From JBIIUJ01 sp044340025 (GTDB lineage: Bacteria; Pseudomonadota; Alphaproteobacteria; Caulobacterales; Aquidulcibacteraceae), in contig JBIIUJ010000062.1 of NCBI GenBank assembly GCA_044340025.1, positions 1-14,609 of the forward strand: a DNA stretch of 14,609 nt, given 5' to 3'. Shown here one piece after another: positions 1 through 7,396 of the stretch. Both the position numbers and the translations under genes were made by a program. Under the pieces are notes generated by a model. That model was not told where the DNA came from, ran no database searches, and saw only the letters and a list, made by a program, of their open reading frames with translations. The stretch's first letter is position 1; each line of letters begins with the position of its first letter.

Positions 1-92
1 TCCTGAGCGGCGGCTGCGACGCCTGCGCACAGTGACGCCGTCGCGGCGCTTGGAGAGGATGGCCGCCAGACGCATGAGGGAACGCATCGGCC
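1..92. other. Left-edge intergenic stretch, no supported gene
   Basis: I see no recognisable gene here. On the plus strand one frame enters from outside the window and reads LSGGCDACAQ before a TGA at 33-35, so this could be the last ten codons of an upstream gene, but nothing confirms it. A minus-strand frame starting near 87 would encode a very arginine-rich peptide and looks spurious. A GAGGGA at 76-81 lies 11 bases before the GTG of the next gene and is its only candidate ribosome binding site. Confidence 0.4.
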
Positions 93-1340
93 GTGGATCA
101 CCCCCTGAGACAGACCCTCGCCGGGGAGGCGCACGCGCGCCCTACCGTGCCTGTTCCCGCGCGCGCGCTCGTGCTGCACGAGGCGCGCCTGCACGAAGGG
201 CCGGACGGCGCAGCGCAGGCGCGCGCCTATGCCGAGGCGCTGGCCGCGCGCGCTGGCGCGCCCGCGCCCCGGCGCGACGTGGATCACGCCTTCCTGACGC
301 TCGATGGCGGCACCCTGAAGTGGGAGCGGCACGGCGAGTTCTCCACCTGGACCTATACGCGCGAAGGGCTCGCCGACGCAGGCGCGGCCGTGCAGCCGCC
401 GCCTTGCCTGATCAATGCGCCCGGTCAGCGCTTTGTGGCCGCAGCGGTCTTTGTGTCCGATACTGAGCCCGACGACGCCGCGCTTGATCGCGCTTTGGGG
501 GCGGAAAGCCCGGAGGCCGATCGCGCCGGCTCCATCATTTCCAGCGGCCTGTGCGGGGTCTGGACCGGCTTTCGCATCGGCGGGGACGGCTGGACCCGCT
601 TCCTGCTGCATGATCGCGGGCTTGGCGTGTTCCGCTGCGGGCGGGTGGTGCGCCGGCTGCTGGAGATCGAGACCTACCGGATCGCGGCCTTGTTTGCATT
701 TCCCATCGCCAAGGCCGCCCGCCGGGAGATTGATACGCTGGAGGCGCGCGTGGGCGCAGCCATCGCCGACGAGGCCCTGCCCGAGGGCGAGGTGCTGGAG
801 GTGCTGATCACGGCGGCCCGCGCGATCGAGCGGCTGGCGCAGGAGACCGCCTTCCGCTTCGGCGCCGCGCGCGCCTATCGCACCCTGATCGCCCAGCGGC
901 TGGATGAGTTCCGCGAGCAGCGCATCGAGGGGCTCCAGCGGCTTCAGGCGTTTCTGGACCGGCGCTTCGGACCGGCGATGGACACCTGCGCCTCCACCGA
1001 AGCGCGGCTGGAAACCCTGGCCAAGCGGGTGGAGCGCGCGAGCGGCCTGATGCGCACGCGCATCGACCTCGCCATGCAGGAGCAGAACGCCGAGCAGCTA
1101 AAAAGCATGAACGAGAACGCCCGCGCCCAGCTTCGCCTGCAGATGGCTGTGGAGGGCTTCTCCGTCGCTGCGGTGTCCTATTATGCGTTCCAGCTCCTCT
1201 CCAAGCTGATCCACCCCGTGACAGACGCCAGCCACGCCGGCGTCGGGGCCTGGGTGGATGCGGGGCTCGTGGTGGTGGTTGCGGTGACGGTCTGGTGGGT
1301 GCTGCGGGGTTCGCGCCGCGCCCTCGACAAGGGCAAATGA
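93..1340 (+). CDS. DUF3422 family membrane-anchored protein
   Basis: This 415-residue protein matches my memory of the DUF3422 family (proteobacterial, function unknown). It opens with the family's HPLR..L..EAHARP motif at residues 3-16, which also supports the GTG start at 93. The conserved middle includes WTGFRIGGDGWTRFLL (157-172). A charged, probably coiled-coil region runs through about 240-350. Two C-terminal hydrophobic segments (about 354-373 and 387-405) are separated by a short loop, and the end is basic (RGSRRALDKGK). There is no signal peptide, so a large cytoplasmic domain anchored by a C-terminal hairpin is the likely topology. The stop overlaps the start of the next gene (ATGA), so the two are probably co-translated. 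The biochemical role is unknown; the layout loosely recalls CorA-like or other C-terminally anchored oligomers, which is only inference. Confidence 0.88.
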   Translation: MDHPLRQTLAGEAHARPTVPVPARALVLHEARLHEGPDGAAQARAYAEALAARAGAPAPRRDVDHAFLTLDGGTLKWERHGEFSTWTYTREGLADAGAAVQPPPCLINAPGQRFVAAAVFVSDTEPDDAALDRALGAESPEADRAGSIISSGLCGVWTGFRIGGDGWTRFLLHDRGLGVFRCGRVVRRLLEIETYRIAALFAFPIAKAARREIDTLEARVGAAIADEALPEGEVLEVLITAARAIERLAQETAFRFGAARAYRTLIAQRLDEFREQRIEGLQRLQAFLDRRFGPAMDTCASTEARLETLAKRVERASGLMRTRIDLAMQEQNAEQLKSMNENARAQLRLQMAVEGFSVAAVSYYAFQLLSKLIHPVTDASHAGVGAWVDAGLVVVVAVTVWWVLRGSRRALDKGK

Positions 1341-1963
1341 TCCCGCCGCTGGCTCCGCTGGAGGCCCATGGGGTGCGTCTTGAGCCCTTCGAGGCAAGCC
1401 ACATCCCCGCGGTTCTCGCGGCGGCGCGCGACCAGACGCTCTGGACCTGGTGGCCGCGCGACATGCGCACCGAACAGACGCGGGCCGATACCTTCGACTG
1501 GCTGCTCGCCGAGCAGGCGGCGGGGCGCTGGCGTGTGTGGTGCGTGGTCGGCGCAGACGGCGCCGTGCTGGGGCAGAGCTGTTATCTTGCCCTGCGGCCG
1601 GAGCATCGCGGGCTGGAGATCGGCGGCACCTGGTATGTGCGGGCCGCACAAGGCGGGCTGGTCAATCCGGTTGCAAAGCGGCTCCTGCTCGGCCGCGCCT
1701 TCGCCCACGGGATCGAGCGGGTGGAGATCAAGACCGACGCGCTGAACGCCCACTCCCGCCGCGCGATCGAGAAACTGGGCGCCACGTTCGAGGGCGTGTT
1801 CCGCCGCCATCTTCTGATGCCCGACGGGCGCTGGCGCGACACGGCCTGGTACAGCGTGCTGCGGGAGGAATGGCCCGCGATCGAAGTGCGGCTTGCGGCG
1901 CGGATCGACGCGCTCAGGCGAGATCAGGCCGGGTCTGAACCAGACGCTCCAGCGCGCTCTTGA
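1337..1963 (+). CDS. GNAT acetyltransferase, RimJ/RimL-like
   Basis: A 208-residue acetyl-CoA-dependent N-acetyltransferase. The ATG at 1337 overlaps the stop of the DUF3422 gene, with AAGGGC just upstream. The N-terminus (LEAHGVRLEPFEASHIPAV) is typical of the GNAT_3/RimL group that modifies ribosomal protein N-termini or small molecules. The region 95-125 (EIGGTWYVRAAQGGLVNPVA...) is where the acetyl-CoA-binding strand and helix lie in this group. It is followed by VEIKTDALNAHSRRAIEKLGA (129-149) and the usual close GVFRRHLLMPDGRWRDTAWYS. The last 50 bp overlap, tail to tail, the 3' end of the guanylyltransferase on the other strand, so the final residues (QAGSEPDAPARS) are probably unconstrained. 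The family is clear; the substrate cannot be read from the sequence. Confidence 0.87.
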   Translation: MIPPLAPLEAHGVRLEPFEASHIPAVLAAARDQTLWTWWPRDMRTEQTRADTFDWLLAEQAAGRWRVWCVVGADGAVLGQSCYLALRPEHRGLEIGGTWYVRAAQGGLVNPVAKRLLLGRAFAHGIERVEIKTDALNAHSRRAIEKLGATFEGVFRRHLLMPDGRWRDTAWYSVLREEWPAIEVRLAARIDALRRDQAGSEPDAPARS

Positions 1964-2966
1964 CCTCCTGGGCGCGTTCGCGCGGGGCGATGAACACGCC
2001 CTGCGGCGTGGCCACCACGATCAGGTCGCGCACGCCCACCAGCGTGACGGCCGGGCCGTCGCCGCGCACATAGCAGCCTTCCACATCGATCAGCGCGGCA
2101 TCGCCGATCACGGCATTGCCGGCTCTGTCCTTGTCGGCGATCTGCCAGAGGGCGGCCCAGGAACCGACGTCGCTCCAGCCCATGTCCACGGGCACGACGG
2201 CGGCCTTGGCGGTGCGCTCCATGACGGCGATGTCGATGGGCAGCGCCTCGGCCTGATCCCAGCCGACCGCATCGAGCCGGGTTTCGCCCGCCCGAACGTC
2301 GGCGTGGGCAAGGGCCTGCGTCACGGCGGCATGGATGCCGGGCGCCGTGCGGGCCAGCTCTGCGGCTAGCGCGCCGGCCTGAAACAGGAAGATGCCGGCG
2401 TTCCAGCTGAAGCCGCCGCTGGCGAGATAGGAAAGCGCGGTCGGCCGATCGGGCTTTTCCACAAAACGCGCCACCGCAAAGCCATCCGGCCCCAGGCTTG
2501 CGCCCTGATGGATATAGCCAAAGCCGGTCTCCGGCCCCGCGGGCGTGATCCCGAACGTGACGAGACGGCCCTGTGCGGCCAGACGTGCGCCCTTTTCCAC
2601 AGCTGCGTGAAACGCTGCGGGATCGGCGACGTGATGGTCGGACGGCAGCACGAGCAGCAGCGCTTCGGGCGGCGCCGACAGCGCGGCGGCGGCCACCGCC
2701 GGCCCTGTGTTGCGCGCCGAAGGCTCGATCAGGAACGAGAGCGCTGCTCCGCCCGCCTCGGCGCGGGCGGGCCCGACATGGCTCTGCCCGCAGACCACCA
2801 GCGCTTCGCGCCCGAATGGCGCACAACGCGCAAGCGTCTCGGCAAACAGGGTCTTGTCCGTCACCAGCGGCTGAAACTGCTTTGGCGCGGCCCTGCGCGA
2901 GACCGGCCAGAGCCGGGAGCCGGCGCCGCCGGAAAGAATGACGGGCAAGAGACTAGGCAGTGTCAT
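1914..2966 (-). CDS. manC: Mannose-1-phosphate guanylyltransferase
   Basis: This 350-residue enzyme makes GDP-mannose from mannose-1-phosphate and GTP. The nucleotidyltransferase signature SGGAGSRLWPVSRRAAPKQF spans residues 12-31 and contains the G-G-x-G-x-R-L-W-P core and the catalytic PKQF lysine. PSDH is at 108-111, FVEKP at 168-172, WNAGIF at 188-193 and GWSDVGSW at 263-270, in the order expected of the family. The tail after about 290 is a short beta-helix-like segment. The phosphomannose isomerase domain of the bifunctional AlgA/ManC type (about 470 aa) is absent, so this is the monofunctional form. An AGGA eight bases before the ATG supports the start. It is divergent from galU, consistent with a sugar-nucleotide locus for exopolysaccharide or LPS, where GDP-mannose also feeds GDP-fucose or GDP-rhamnose. 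Confidence 0.93.
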   Translation of the reverse strand: MTLPSLLPVILSGGAGSRLWPVSRRAAPKQFQPLVTDKTLFAETLARCAPFGREALVVCGQSHVGPARAEAGGAALSFLIEPSARNTGPAVAAAALSAPPEALLLVLPSDHHVADPAAFHAAVEKGARLAAQGRLVTFGITPAGPETGFGYIHQGASLGPDGFAVARFVEKPDRPTALSYLASGGFSWNAGIFLFQAGALAAELARTAPGIHAAVTQALAHADVRAGETRLDAVGWDQAEALPIDIAVMERTAKAAVVPVDMGWSDVGSWAALWQIADKDRAGNAVIGDAALIDVEGCYVRGDGPAVTLVGVRDLIVVATPQGVFIAPRERAQEVKSALERLVQTRPDLA

Positions 2967-3042
2967 GCGACGATCCTAAACCGCGGCGACGGCCTGCGTC
3001 TTGCAGTTTGCGGGGCGGATCAAGACGGCAACGGAGGCGCGC
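2967..3042. promoter_or_regulatory. Divergent spacer between manC and galU
   Basis: These 76 bp separate the two divergent sugar-nucleotide genes and must hold both 5' leaders. Visible elements are a minus-strand AGGA eight bases before the manC ATG and a plus-strand GGAGG (3033-3037) five bases before the galU GTG at 3043. The GGAGG favours the GTG at 3043 over the in-frame TTG at 3001 or GTG at 3055. I cannot identify convincing -35/-10 pairs on either strand. Confidence 0.45.
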
Positions 3043-3918
3043 GTGGGCGGCAGGGTGAAAACGGCGGTGATTCCGGCCGCAGGCTTCGGCACGCGCATGC
3101 TGCCGGCGACCAAGGCGTTCCCCAAGGAGCTGCTGCCGGTCGTGGACCGTCCGGTGATCGACTATGTCGTCGAGGAGGCGCTGGCGGCCGGCATCGAGCA
3201 TGTCGTCTTCGTCGTCAGCCGCGGCAAGGAAGCGATCGAGGCCCATTTCGACCATCAGGTCGAGCTGGAAGCCCAGCTGGAAGCTGGCGGCGCCAGCAAG
3301 GCTGCATTTCTGGAGGCGGTGCGCCGCCCGATCCTGAACCAGGGCCGGGCGAGCTTCGTGCGCCAGGGCAAGGCGCTTGGCCTTGGTCACGCGGTCTGGT
3401 GCGCGCGCCACATCGTGGGCGATGCGCCGTTCGCCGTGCTGTTGCCGGACGTGATCTGCACCGGGGAGCCCGGCGCGACTGCGCGCCTGGTCGAGACCCA
3501 TGCCGAAACCGGCGGCTGTGTCATCACGGTCAATGGCGTGCCGGAAGACGAGGTGCATCGCTATGGCGTGATCGCGCCGGGGGGGCGGTCCGGCCGCGCC
3601 ATCGAGGTGACGGGGCTGGTGGAAAAGCCCAAGCGCGAGGTCGCGCCCTCCCTCCTCACCGTCACGGGCCGCTATGTGCTCACCCCCGACATCTTCGCAG
3701 AACTGGAGCGCGGCGAGCGCGGCGCAGGCGGGGAAATCCAACTGACCGACGCCATGGCGCGCCTCATCGGCAGGCGCCCCTTCCACGCCGTGGAGATCGA
3801 GGCGCCGATCTATGATTGCGGCGACAAGATTGGGTGGCTGGGCGCCAACCTCGCCCTCGCCAAGACGCGGGCGGACGTGTGGCCGGGCCTGGCGCCGATC
3901 ATTCGGGGGCTCATCTAG
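3043..3918 (+). CDS. galU: UTP--glucose-1-phosphate uridylyltransferase
   Basis: A 291-residue enzyme (family norm about 290-300) that forms UDP-glucose from glucose-1-phosphate and UTP, the glucosyl donor for polysaccharides, LPS core and glycolipids. The N-terminus KTAVIPAAGFGTRMLPATKA followed by FPKELLPVVDRP is the classic GalU signature (nucleotide-binding loop plus PKE lysine). Further on are GKALGLGHAVWCAR, LLPDV, the sugar-binding VEKPK segment, RYVLTPDIF, and GGEIQLTDAMARLI near the C-terminus, all family hallmarks. I chose the GTG at 3043 because of GGAGG five bases upstream; the TTG at 3001 would add an atypical 14-residue extension, and GTG 3055 has poorer spacing. It is divergent from manC and convergent with the regA-type gene, with a strong hairpin between. 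Confidence 0.95.
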   Translation: MGGRVKTAVIPAAGFGTRMLPATKAFPKELLPVVDRPVIDYVVEEALAAGIEHVVFVVSRGKEAIEAHFDHQVELEAQLEAGGASKAAFLEAVRRPILNQGRASFVRQGKALGLGHAVWCARHIVGDAPFAVLLPDVICTGEPGATARLVETHAETGGCVITVNGVPEDEVHRYGVIAPGGRSGRAIEVTGLVEKPKREVAPSLLTVTGRYVLTPDIFAELERGERGAGGEIQLTDAMARLIGRRPFHAVEIEAPIYDCGDKIGWLGANLALAKTRADVWPGLAPIIRGLI

Positions 3919-3928
3919 GCCCAGGACG

Positions 3929-3961
3929 GGCGTCCTTCCCCGCAGCGCGGGGAAAGACGCC
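3929..3961. terminator. Long hairpin between convergent galU and regA
   Basis: GGCGTC (3929-3934) and TTCCCCGC (3936-3943) pair with GCGGGGAA (3947-3954) and GACGCC (3956-3961) around an AGC loop. That is 14 base pairs interrupted by one C/A mismatch. It lies 10 bp after the galU stop and 17 bp after the regA stop, the right place for a bidirectional terminator. Neither strand has a U-tract after the stem, so it may act with Rho or as an mRNA 3'-end stabiliser rather than as a canonical intrinsic terminator. Confidence 0.6.
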
Positions 3962-3978
3962 ATCGGGGCTGGACCTTG

Positions 3979-4536
3979 CTAGCGAGGGGCGCGCTTGGCG
4001 AGGATGCGCTGAAGCGTGCGGCGGTGCATGTTGAGCCGGCGCGCCGTCTCCGACACGTTGTGGCCGCAGAGCTCATAGACCCGCTGGATGTGCTCCCAGC
4101 GCACGCGGTCCGCGCTCATCGGGTTTTCCGGCGGAGCGGGCTTGTGGTCTGGGTCGGCCAGCAGGGCCTTCATGATGTCGTCGGCGTCGGCGGGCTTGGA
4201 GAGATAGTCGAGCGCGCCGGCCTTCACCGCGGCGACCGCGGTGGCGATGTTGCCATAGCCGGTGAGCATCACGACCTTGGCGTCCGGGCGGCGCTTGTGC
4301 AGTTCCTCCACCACCGAGAGGCCGGAGCCGTCTTCCAGTCGCAGGTCCAGCACCGCAAAGGCGGGCGGCGCGGCGCGCGCCACGTCGAGGGCTTCCTGCA
4401 CGCCGGCCACAGCCGTCACCTCGAAGCCGCGCGACTGAAGCGCACGCGCAAGGCGATTGCGCAGGGGCGCATCATCATCAAGCACCATCAAGGTGCGGTC
4501 CGCCGGCATGGTGATGCCCGACATTCCGTCCGCCAT
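3979..4536 (-). CDS. regA: Redox response regulator of RegA/ActR type
   Basis: A 185-residue DNA-binding response regulator, matching the roughly 184-residue RegA/PrrA/ActR/RoxR family of alphaproteobacteria. The receiver domain (about 15-125) has the acidic pocket LDDD (19-22), phospho-acceptor D64 in LDLRLEDGSGL, T92 in MLTGYGN and K114 in YLSKP. After a proline-rich linker (HKPAPPENP) comes the Fis-type helix-turn-helix with NVSETARRLNMHRRTLQRIL at 160-179, nearly invariant in this family. In relatives it controls respiration, photosynthesis, nitrogen and carbon fixation genes according to redox state. I place the start at ATG 4534-4536 because GGGAG precedes it by seven or eight bases; the GTG at 4608 would give an atypical 24-residue extension. 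The cognate kinase lies immediately upstream on the same strand. Confidence 0.93.
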   Translation of the reverse strand: MADGMSGITMPADRTLMVLDDDAPLRNRLARALQSRGFEVTAVAGVQEALDVARAAPPAFAVLDLRLEDGSGLSVVEELHKRRPDAKVVMLTGYGNIATAVAAVKAGALDYLSKPADADDIMKALLADPDHKPAPPENPMSADRVRWEHIQRVYELCGHNVSETARRLNMHRRTLQRILAKRAPR

Positions 4537-4632
4537 ATGGACGTCTCCCTTCATCGCCGACGCCCTTACTTGGCTGTTTGACCCTGCCAGCGTCGGTCCC
4601 TGGCTCACAATGACGCCGACGCGGCGGCGGCA
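4537..4632 (-). promoter_or_regulatory. Spacer between regB and regA
   Basis: This 96-bp gap separates the kinase stop from the chosen regulator start. It contains the regulator's ribosome binding site (GGGAG about eight bases before the ATG) and alternative in-frame GTG/ATG codons upstream of it. I see no terminator-like hairpin, so read-through from regB is expected. I find no convincing promoter, though a separate regA promoter here is possible. Confidence 0.35.
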
Positions 4633-5976
4633 TCAAGCCGCAGATTCAAGACTCTGCCGCGGCCAAACGACGCGAACCACCGCCCCACGCTCCGGATACG
4701 GCCGGTTCTTGAAGCTCAGGCGCGCGCCCGAACGCTCCAGCAGCGTCTTGGCGATGAAGAAGCCGAGGCCCATGCCCTCATGTTCCTCGTGCTGCTGATC
4801 CACGCCGCGCGTGGTGACATAGGGCTCGCCCAGGCGGGGCAGAACATCCGGATCGAAGCCGGGGCCGTCGTCGGTCACGGTCACGGCGATACACTGCAAA
4901 TCCCACTCCACCAGAACCTCGACCCGCGATCCGGCGAATTCGAGCGCATTCTCGATCACATTGCCGAGGCCGTAGAGAACCTCCGGGCTGCGGATCAGCG
5001 TCGGTTCGCGTGCATCGTCCGGCGCGCTGGGGCTGGGCTCCACCTCGAAGACGAGCTGGGCGCCGGGAATGTCCGGGTGGCGCGCGGCGGCCTCCTCCAC
5101 CAGCTGACGCAGGCTCAGCTGATCGTGCATCGCGTCGGTCGGGTCAGGCCTGGCCGAGAGCCGGCGCAGGATGTCGCGGCAGCGTTCCGCCTGGCTCACG
5201 AGCAGCAGCGCGTCTTCCTTCAGATGCCCGCCATCGGGAAGCTCGCGCGCCATTTCCTTGGCGGCCACCTGAATGGTGGCGAGCGGGGTGCCAAGCTCAT
5301 GGGCGGCTGCAGCGGCAAGCCCGCCCAGCGCGGAAAGACGCTGTTCGCGCGCGAGGATCATCTGTGTGGCCGAGAGCGCATCAACCAGGCGCTGCTCCTC
5401 GATCGCCACCCGCCAGGCATAGCCCGAGGTGAACAGGAGCCCGATGATGAGCGCCACCACCAGCCCAACCTGATAGAGCGAGGGCAGCTCGAAGCCGCCG
5501 GGATCGGCCCAGGGCAGGGGCAGGCTCCAGGCGGCCATGCCTGCCACGCACGCAAACGTCAGCGCAGCAAGCATCAGCGTGAACCGCGCCGGAAGCGTGG
5601 CGGCGCAGATGGTCACCGGGGCTATGAACAGCAGGATGAAGGGATTGTTGAGCCCGCCCGTCAGCGCCAGCAGAAAGGCCAGCTGCAAGATGTCGTAGGC
5701 GAGCTGGGCTGCGGCTTCCCACTCCTCCGCCAGCCGCTGGGAAGGCAGCCAGAAGCTGAGGAAGATGTTGAGCCAGGCCGAAACCGCGATCGCGCCCAGA
5801 CAAAGCGCCAGCGGCAGCTCCAGCCCCAGGCCGCCATAGACAAACAGGACCGCGGTCGTCTGGCCGATGATCGCCAGCCAGCGGAGGTTGAGGAGCGTGC
5901 GCAGACGCAGCCGGCCCACAGGCATCGTCGCCCGCCCGCGCACCAGACTTTGCTCCGCTGACGCTGTTTCTGTCAT
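4633..5976 (-). CDS. regB: Redox sensor histidine kinase RegB/ActS type
   Basis: A 447-residue membrane histidine kinase. The N-terminal half has about six hydrophobic segments (roughly 31-50, 54-78, 92-106, 112-130, 132-152, 168-188). The conserved loop GGLNNPF (107-113) is the ubiquinone-interacting motif of the RegB family. The H-box AAAHELGTPLATIQV places the phospho-acceptor at H226. C266 in SQAERCRDIL corresponds to the redox-active cysteine (Cys265 in Rhodobacter capsulatus RegB) that tunes kinase activity. N-box (VIENALEFA, 340-348), G1 (DDGPGF, 369-374) and G2 (GMGLGFFIAKTLLE, 401-414) complete the ATP-binding domain. All catalytic elements are intact. It is followed on the same strand by its regulator. 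The start has no clear Shine-Dalgarno; ATG at 5974-5976 is the first in-frame start. Confidence 0.94.
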   Translation of the reverse strand: MTETASAEQSLVRGRATMPVGRLRLRTLLNLRWLAIIGQTTAVLFVYGGLGLELPLALCLGAIAVSAWLNIFLSFWLPSQRLAEEWEAAAQLAYDILQLAFLLALTGGLNNPFILLFIAPVTICAATLPARFTLMLAALTFACVAGMAAWSLPLPWADPGGFELPSLYQVGLVVALIIGLLFTSGYAWRVAIEEQRLVDALSATQMILAREQRLSALGGLAAAAAHELGTPLATIQVAAKEMARELPDGGHLKEDALLLVSQAERCRDILRRLSARPDPTDAMHDQLSLRQLVEEAAARHPDIPGAQLVFEVEPSPSAPDDAREPTLIRSPEVLYGLGNVIENALEFAGSRVEVLVEWDLQCIAVTVTDDGPGFDPDVLPRLGEPYVTTRGVDQQHEEHEGMGLGFFIAKTLLERSGARLSFKNRPYPERGAVVRVVWPRQSLESAA

Positions 5977-6024
5977 TCAGCGTTACGCTAGAGCAGCGCG
6001 CGCCGGTTGGAAACACTCCTTGAC

Positions 6025-6053
6025 GGGCGGCGAGGGGGTCTTCCGCCGCGCCC
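6025..6053 (-). terminator. Hairpin between nhaA and regB
   Basis: Read on the minus strand, GGGCGCGGCG pairs with CGCCGCCC (plus-strand arms 6025-6032 and 6044-6053), an eight-base-pair GC stem with one bulged base. It lies just after the nhaA stop and before regB. No long U-tract follows, so it may be a weak terminator or attenuator partly separating the two genes. Confidence 0.35.
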
Positions 6054-6065
6054 GATCACCACGCT

Positions 6066-7286
6066 CTAGCTGATCAGGCCGCGTTCAATCCCTGCCGCAG
6101 CGGGTGGCGGCGCCGACTTCGCGTTCATCAGGATCGACAGGCCGATCGCCGCCGACAGAAGCGAGCCCGTGAACACGCCCACGCGCACGTCCGTCGACAG
6201 ATGGGCCGAGCCCTCGAACGCCAGCCCGCCGATGAACAGGCTCATGGTGAAGCCGATGCCGCACAGGCAGGCCACGCCGATGATCTGCAACAGGCTCGCG
6301 CCGCTGGGCAGGGTGGCCACGCCGAGCCGTGTCGCCAGAAACACCGCAAGGCCGATGCCCAGCGGCTTGCCGATCAGCAGGCCCATCGCGATGCCCAGCG
6401 TCAGCGGCTCGGCGAAGGTCTGGCCGGTGACGCCGGCGAAAGAGAAGCCCGCCGCTGTGAATGCGAACAGCGGCATGATGGCGTATTTCACCCAGGGATC
6501 GAGATCGTGGTGGAGGTCATCCAGCGGGCTTTCGTCACTCTCCGGTCCCCGGCTGATCGGCACCGTGAGGGCGGTCAACACGCCCGCCAGCGTGGAGTGG
6601 AAGCCCGATTGCAGCATGAAGGCCCACATCACCACCCCGCCGGCGAGATAGGGCCAGACCCGGCAGATCTTCAGCCGGTTGAGCCCCAGCAGGAATAAAA
6701 ACACGCCCAGCGCGCCGGCGAGCGCCTGATAATCGATGTCGGTGGTGTAAAGCAGCGCGATCAGGATCACCGCGCCCAGATCGTCCACGATCGCCACGGT
6801 GAGTAGAAAGATCTTCAAAGACAGAGGGATGCGGCTCGACGCAAAAGACAGCGCCGCAATCGCGAACGCGATGTCGGTGGCCACCGGCACAGACCAGCCG
6901 GCAAACATCTCCGGCGTGCCGCCAAGCGAGGACCAGATCGCCAGAAACACCAGCGCCGGGCAGACGATGCCGCCGAGCGCCGCGAGAATCGGCAGCGCGA
7001 GCTTCTTGGGGTCGGACAGCTCGCCCTTCATCACCTCTTTCTTGATCTCCAGCCCGACCGCCAGGAAGAAGATCGCCATCAGGCCGTCCTTCACCCATTT
7101 GGCGATGTCCTTGCTGGCCTCCCAGCTGCCGACCTGAAGCGTGTGCTTGGCGGTGAGCCATTCGGTGTAGGCCGGGCCGAAGGGCGAGTTCACCGCCGCG
7201 ATGGCCGCGATCGCCGACACCAGCAGGAAAATCCCTGCCGTCATTTCAAGCTGGAAGAAGGATCGGATGTTCTTCAGGGCGACCAC
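6066..7286 (-). CDS. nhaA: Na+/H+ antiporter NhaA
   Basis: A 406-residue inner-membrane antiporter (E. coli NhaA is 388) that exports Na+ or Li+ in exchange for protons, supporting pH and salt homeostasis. The essential residues are visible: D138 in PVATDIAFAIAAL (E. coli D133), the D168/D169 pair in AIVDDLGAVI (D163/D164), and K307 in GLLIGKPLG (K300). GLEIKKEVMKGEL (78-90), near the pH-sensing cytoplasmic region, and CGIGFTMSLFIGGLAF near the C-terminus are further signatures. The start is GTG at 7284-7286, with AGGA eight bases upstream on the minus strand. It is divergent from selO and is followed by the regB kinase after 89 bp. Length and residues indicate a complete, functional gene. 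Confidence 0.96.
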   Translation of the reverse strand: MVALKNIRSFFQLEMTAGIFLLVSAIAAIAAVNSPFGPAYTEWLTAKHTLQVGSWEASKDIAKWVKDGLMAIFFLAVGLEIKKEVMKGELSDPKKLALPILAALGGIVCPALVFLAIWSSLGGTPEMFAGWSVPVATDIAFAIAALSFASSRIPLSLKIFLLTVAIVDDLGAVILIALLYTTDIDYQALAGALGVFLFLLGLNRLKICRVWPYLAGGVVMWAFMLQSGFHSTLAGVLTALTVPISRGPESDESPLDDLHHDLDPWVKYAIMPLFAFTAAGFSFAGVTGQTFAEPLTLGIAMGLLIGKPLGIGLAVFLATRLGVATLPSGASLLQIIGVACLCGIGFTMSLFIGGLAFEGSAHLSTDVRVGVFTGSLLSAAIGLSILMNAKSAPPPAAAGIERGLIS

Positions 7287-7316
7287 TAGCGGATTCCTAT
7301 TGGGGGAGGCCGCGGC

Positions 7317-7345
7317 TCTATAGGGTCTGGCCGGCGGCGTGAAAA
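7317..7345 (-). promoter_or_regulatory. Candidate nhaA promoter
   Basis: On the minus strand TTTTCA (plus positions 7340-7345) and TATAGA (7317-7322) are separated by exactly 17 bp, four of six matches each to the housekeeping consensus. Initiation about seven bases downstream would leave a leader of only about 20 nt before the GTG, containing AGGA. Prediction from spacing only. Confidence 0.45.
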
Positions 7346-7359
7346 CAGCGCATCCATGG

Positions 7360-7396
7360 TTGTGTCCGGCTGCCGCCCGGCTCTATCTGCGCGCGC
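7360..7396 (+). promoter_or_regulatory. Candidate selO promoter, likely leaderless
   Basis: TTGTGT (7360-7365) is followed after 18 bp by TATCTG (7384-7389), a weak match to -35/-10 elements. Initiation about seven bases downstream would fall at or next to the selO ATG (7397). The bases just before the ATG (CTGCGCGCGC) contain no Shine-Dalgarno. Together these suggest a leaderless transcript, a common mode in Caulobacter-type bacteria, but the -10 match is poor. Confidence 0.3.

Noticed and set aside
1893..2941. Long plus-strand open frames across the manC gene
   Set aside because: These are antisense shadows produced by high GC content. The minus-strand frame carries every guanylyltransferase motif.
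5987..6070. GCTAGAGC (5987-5994) and GCTCTAGC (6063-6070), an inverted 8-bp pair around the nhaA-regB gap
   Set aside because: Only eight bases, 68 bp apart, with one arm overlapping the nhaA stop. No transposase or other insertion signature lies between them.
7287..7340. A cation (Li+/nhaA-type) riboswitch in the nhaA leader
   Set aside because: Such RNAs occur upstream of nhaA genes, but the best promoter (TTTTCA-17-TATAGA) leaves only about 20 nt of leader. The only local pairing is a five-base CCTAT/ATAGG match, too little to support a structured aptamer.
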